20,826 nt of DNA from Chloromonas sp. AAM2 (lineage: Eukaryota; Chlorophyta; Chlorophyceae; Chlamydomonadales; Chlamydomonadaceae). The translations under genes were made by a program, and so were the position numbers. The notes below the pieces were generated by a model. It ran no database searches. It worked only from the letters and a program-made list of their open reading frames with translations, and was not told the DNA's origin. The stretch is taken from contig QAXH01000516.1 of the NCBI GenBank assembly GCA_004335635.1, positions 283 to 21,108 of the forward strand, in the 5' to 3' direction. The first letter of the stretch is position 1, and each line of letters starts with the position of its first letter. Shown one piece after another: positions 19,527-20,826 of the stretch.

Positions 19527-19702
19527 CCACCGATCCAGACTTGCCCGCAGCAGCAATACCCACTGTCGTCACCACCACCACCGCCTCCAGCACCAGCAGC
19601 GGCAGCTCTGCTCCCCTGCTGCGCGTGCTCTTGCAAGCCCTAGCTGTCCATTGCAGGGAGGGTGGCTATGCAGGTACGATGAAGGTGCAGACGGTGCTGT
19701 AG
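19527..19702 (+). other. Candidate terminal exon of the RRM gene
   Basis: Opens after CACATCAG and, entered in phase 1 from the donor at 18224 (or from 18723-18794), reads ATDPDLPAAAIPTVVTTTT... to a stop at 19700-19702. The TGTAA at 19932 would then lie 230 nt after the stop, a better spacing than the 1.6 kb implied by the stop at 18357. A second open frame over the same bases (PPIQTCPQQQYPLSSP...) is a competing reading. Confidence 0.35.
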
Positions 19703-19931
19703 CAGGTGGTTCAGGCATCATCGGTCATATAGGCAGTCAGCAGTGCATCACGAAGTTTCCAATCTGATACAGTTTGCAAGTTCTTAATGATCAGATACGA
19801 GAAGCAAGATGCAGGTCATTTGGCGCGTTTTATTGTTATGGCGACGGTGCCATGGCAACTGAGATGAACTGAATACTGATCGTAATGGGCAAAAAAGATG
19901 TTCCGTGTAGTTCCATGAATTTGCCATATGC

Positions 19932-19936
19932 TGTAA
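19932..19936 (+). terminator. Possible poly(A) signal TGTAA of the RRM gene
   Basis: First TGTAA on the + strand after the RRM exons. It probably ends that transcription unit before the terminal gene begins. Confidence 0.5.
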
Positions 19937-20294
19937 TCACATTTTTGAAATGAGTGGCGGCTACACCCATGGGCAGGCGTGCACGTATTACTTTTAACAG
20001 GGCGTCAGATGCTCATGCACAGCTGACAGCTTTCCAACCGTGCTGATTAGCTTGGTGCTTCTCACTCTGGTTCCGGATCAGACATGTTAGGATACGAGGT
20101 GCCAATCCGCCCCAACATGCCCAATGCAGGTGCACTCCGTTGTGCTGTGGCGCTGCACTTTTCCAACTAGAGCTTCGAGCACGCAAGGGTTATTAACTGC
20201 ATACTGAATCAGCGCTTCTAAACATGGCCATGTTAAGACTTGAGGCGTCAACTCAATTTGATGCAAACTGCTCCAGTTTACCTGTGCCGCTGTG

Positions 20295-20331
20295 CTGCGC
20301 TGTGCTGCGGCCCTACACCCGGCGTCTGCGG
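20295..20331 (+). repeat. 37-bp direct repeat, copy 1 (partner 20410-20446)
   Basis: Both copies begin CTGCGCTGTGCTGCGGCC and match at 32 of 37 bases, displaced by 115 bp. The second copy lies in the first coding exon or leader of the terminal gene. Confidence 0.85.
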
Positions 20332-20364
20332 TTGTGACAGGGCCTATGTTCTGACGCGATACTC

Positions 20365-20571
20365 ATGCCATGCCCATGCCAATGCCTTTCAATACGCCGT
20401 GCAGGAGCACTGCGCTGTGCTGCGGCCGTGCACCTGGCCTCCGCGGGCGCCATGGGACCGGTGGGGCCGCTCAGCGCCACCGCTCAGCGCCTGTCCGAAG
20501 CCTTGTCCAGGGAGGAGATAGGCTGGGAGGACTGGTGCCTACAGCAGGAGCTGACCGATACAAACATGCAG
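20365..20571 (+). CDS. First coding exon of an unrecognised protein, 3' incomplete
   Basis: An exon ends at 20571 with AACATGCAG before a consensus GTGAGG donor. The best start by context is ATG 20452 (GCGCCATGG), giving 40 residues: MGPVGPLSATAQRLSEAL, then SREEIGWEDWCLQQELTD, then TNMQ, phase 0. This part is helical, charged and Trp-containing, and looks genuinely coding. An in-frame upstream ATG at 20365 would add 29 residues (MPCPCQCLSIRRAGALRCAA...) that are Arg/Ala/Cys-rich without acidic residues, resembling an organelle presequence. Alternatively, CAG at 20401-20403 could be an acceptor. I do not recognise the family. The next exon lies beyond the window. Confidence 0.5.
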
Positions 20572-20714
20572 GTGAGGCAGGCAATGGAATGAATGTAGTA
20601 ATCGGACACCAGTGGTAATAGTAACTGGTAATCGAGTAGTAGAATGAATTAATTAGGCAAGCCGGCTGACATCAGCCACATTAGGCTGAAATTAGTGCAC
20701 TATAGGTTGTCTGG

Positions 20715-20724
20715 ACATACACAT

Positions 20725-20758
<34 letters not shown>

Positions 20759-20767
20759 CATACACAT

Positions 20768-20826
<59 letters not shown>
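20715..20826 (+). repeat. Compound (AT)n microsatellite with two ACATACACATACAC blocks
   Basis: A 14-bp block (20715-20728), 28 bp of AT, the same 14-bp block again (20758-20771), then AT dinucleotides to the window end. The larger unit is therefore itself duplicated. It sits in the first intron of the terminal gene and probably marks an assembly limit. Confidence 0.97.

Larger units (their letters stand above)
18358..20364. other. Interval between the RRM gene and the terminal gene
   Basis: About 2 kb that holds the likely 3' UTR or extra 3' exons of the RRM gene, the second copy of the 42-bp repeat (18656-18697), an exact 19-bp repeat of the tail region (18720-18738, matching 17781-17799), a TGTAA signal at 19932 and, after that, the presumed upstream region of the terminal gene. 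No other gene is recognisable. Confidence 0.5.

Noticed and set aside
19321..19767. 148-codon open frame, His/Gln/Pro-rich
   Set aside because: Three frames over this segment stay partly open because of low complexity. The frame that joins in phase with the RRM gene is a different one, kept only as a low-confidence exon.
20240..20521. Cys-rich 93-codon open frame at the right end
   Set aside because: It is out of frame with the helical, Trp-containing exon that ends at a consensus donor; its Cys content comes from the TGC-rich duplicated leader.

Overview
The window looks like nuclear DNA of a green alga (Chlorophyta, probably a chlorophycean). Four observations support this: many short GT-AG introns with consistent phases; UGUAA-type poly(A) signals; a nuclear gene for a plastid ribosomal protein with a transit peptide; and regulators of plant type (a GBF-like bZIP factor and an RBP45/47-like RRM protein). 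Coding exons are rich in Ala, Gly, Gln and Pro and in short tandem repeats, as is common in these algae. The species cannot be named from sequence alone. All recognisable genes are on the + strand.

Layout. (1) About 180-7695: a ten-exon gene for a very large (about 1174 aa) G-box-binding-factor-like bZIP transcription factor. All exons join in phase; the basic region and zipper are spread over exons 6-8 and the first exons are inferred. (2) 7696-12825: about 5.1 kb with no recognisable gene, partly strongly G+T-rich on the + strand, with a 23-bp minisatellite. (3) 12826-13615: three-exon nuclear gene for plastid ribosomal protein L24 (uL24c), followed by a UGUAA poly(A) signal at 13972. (4) 13990-16053: about 2 kb with small repeats and no clear exon. 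(5) 16054 to 18357 (or 19702): the 3' part of an RBP45/47-like RNA-binding protein. It holds the end of RRM2, an RRM3 with a duplicated RNP1 strand, an Ala tract and a Pro-rich tandem-repeat tail. RRM1 and the start of RRM2 were not found. A UGUAA signal lies at 19932. (6) 20365/20452-20571: the first coding exon of an unrecognised gene that runs into a compound (AT)n microsatellite at the window end.

These are independent genes in a row, not a pathway or operon. I see no CRISPR array, complete transposon, tRNA or rRNA, and no clear novel multi-gene system. The most interesting signals are structural. There are degenerate copies of both edges of the bZIP basic-region exon in its flanking introns, 139 bp upstream and 137 bp downstream. 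RRM3 contains a 10-residue tandem duplication of its RNA-contacting strand. The rpl24 gene has a 144-nt intron without stops that splits the KOW domain. Short imperfect duplications displaced by about 30-140 bp recur through the window, often near exon edges.
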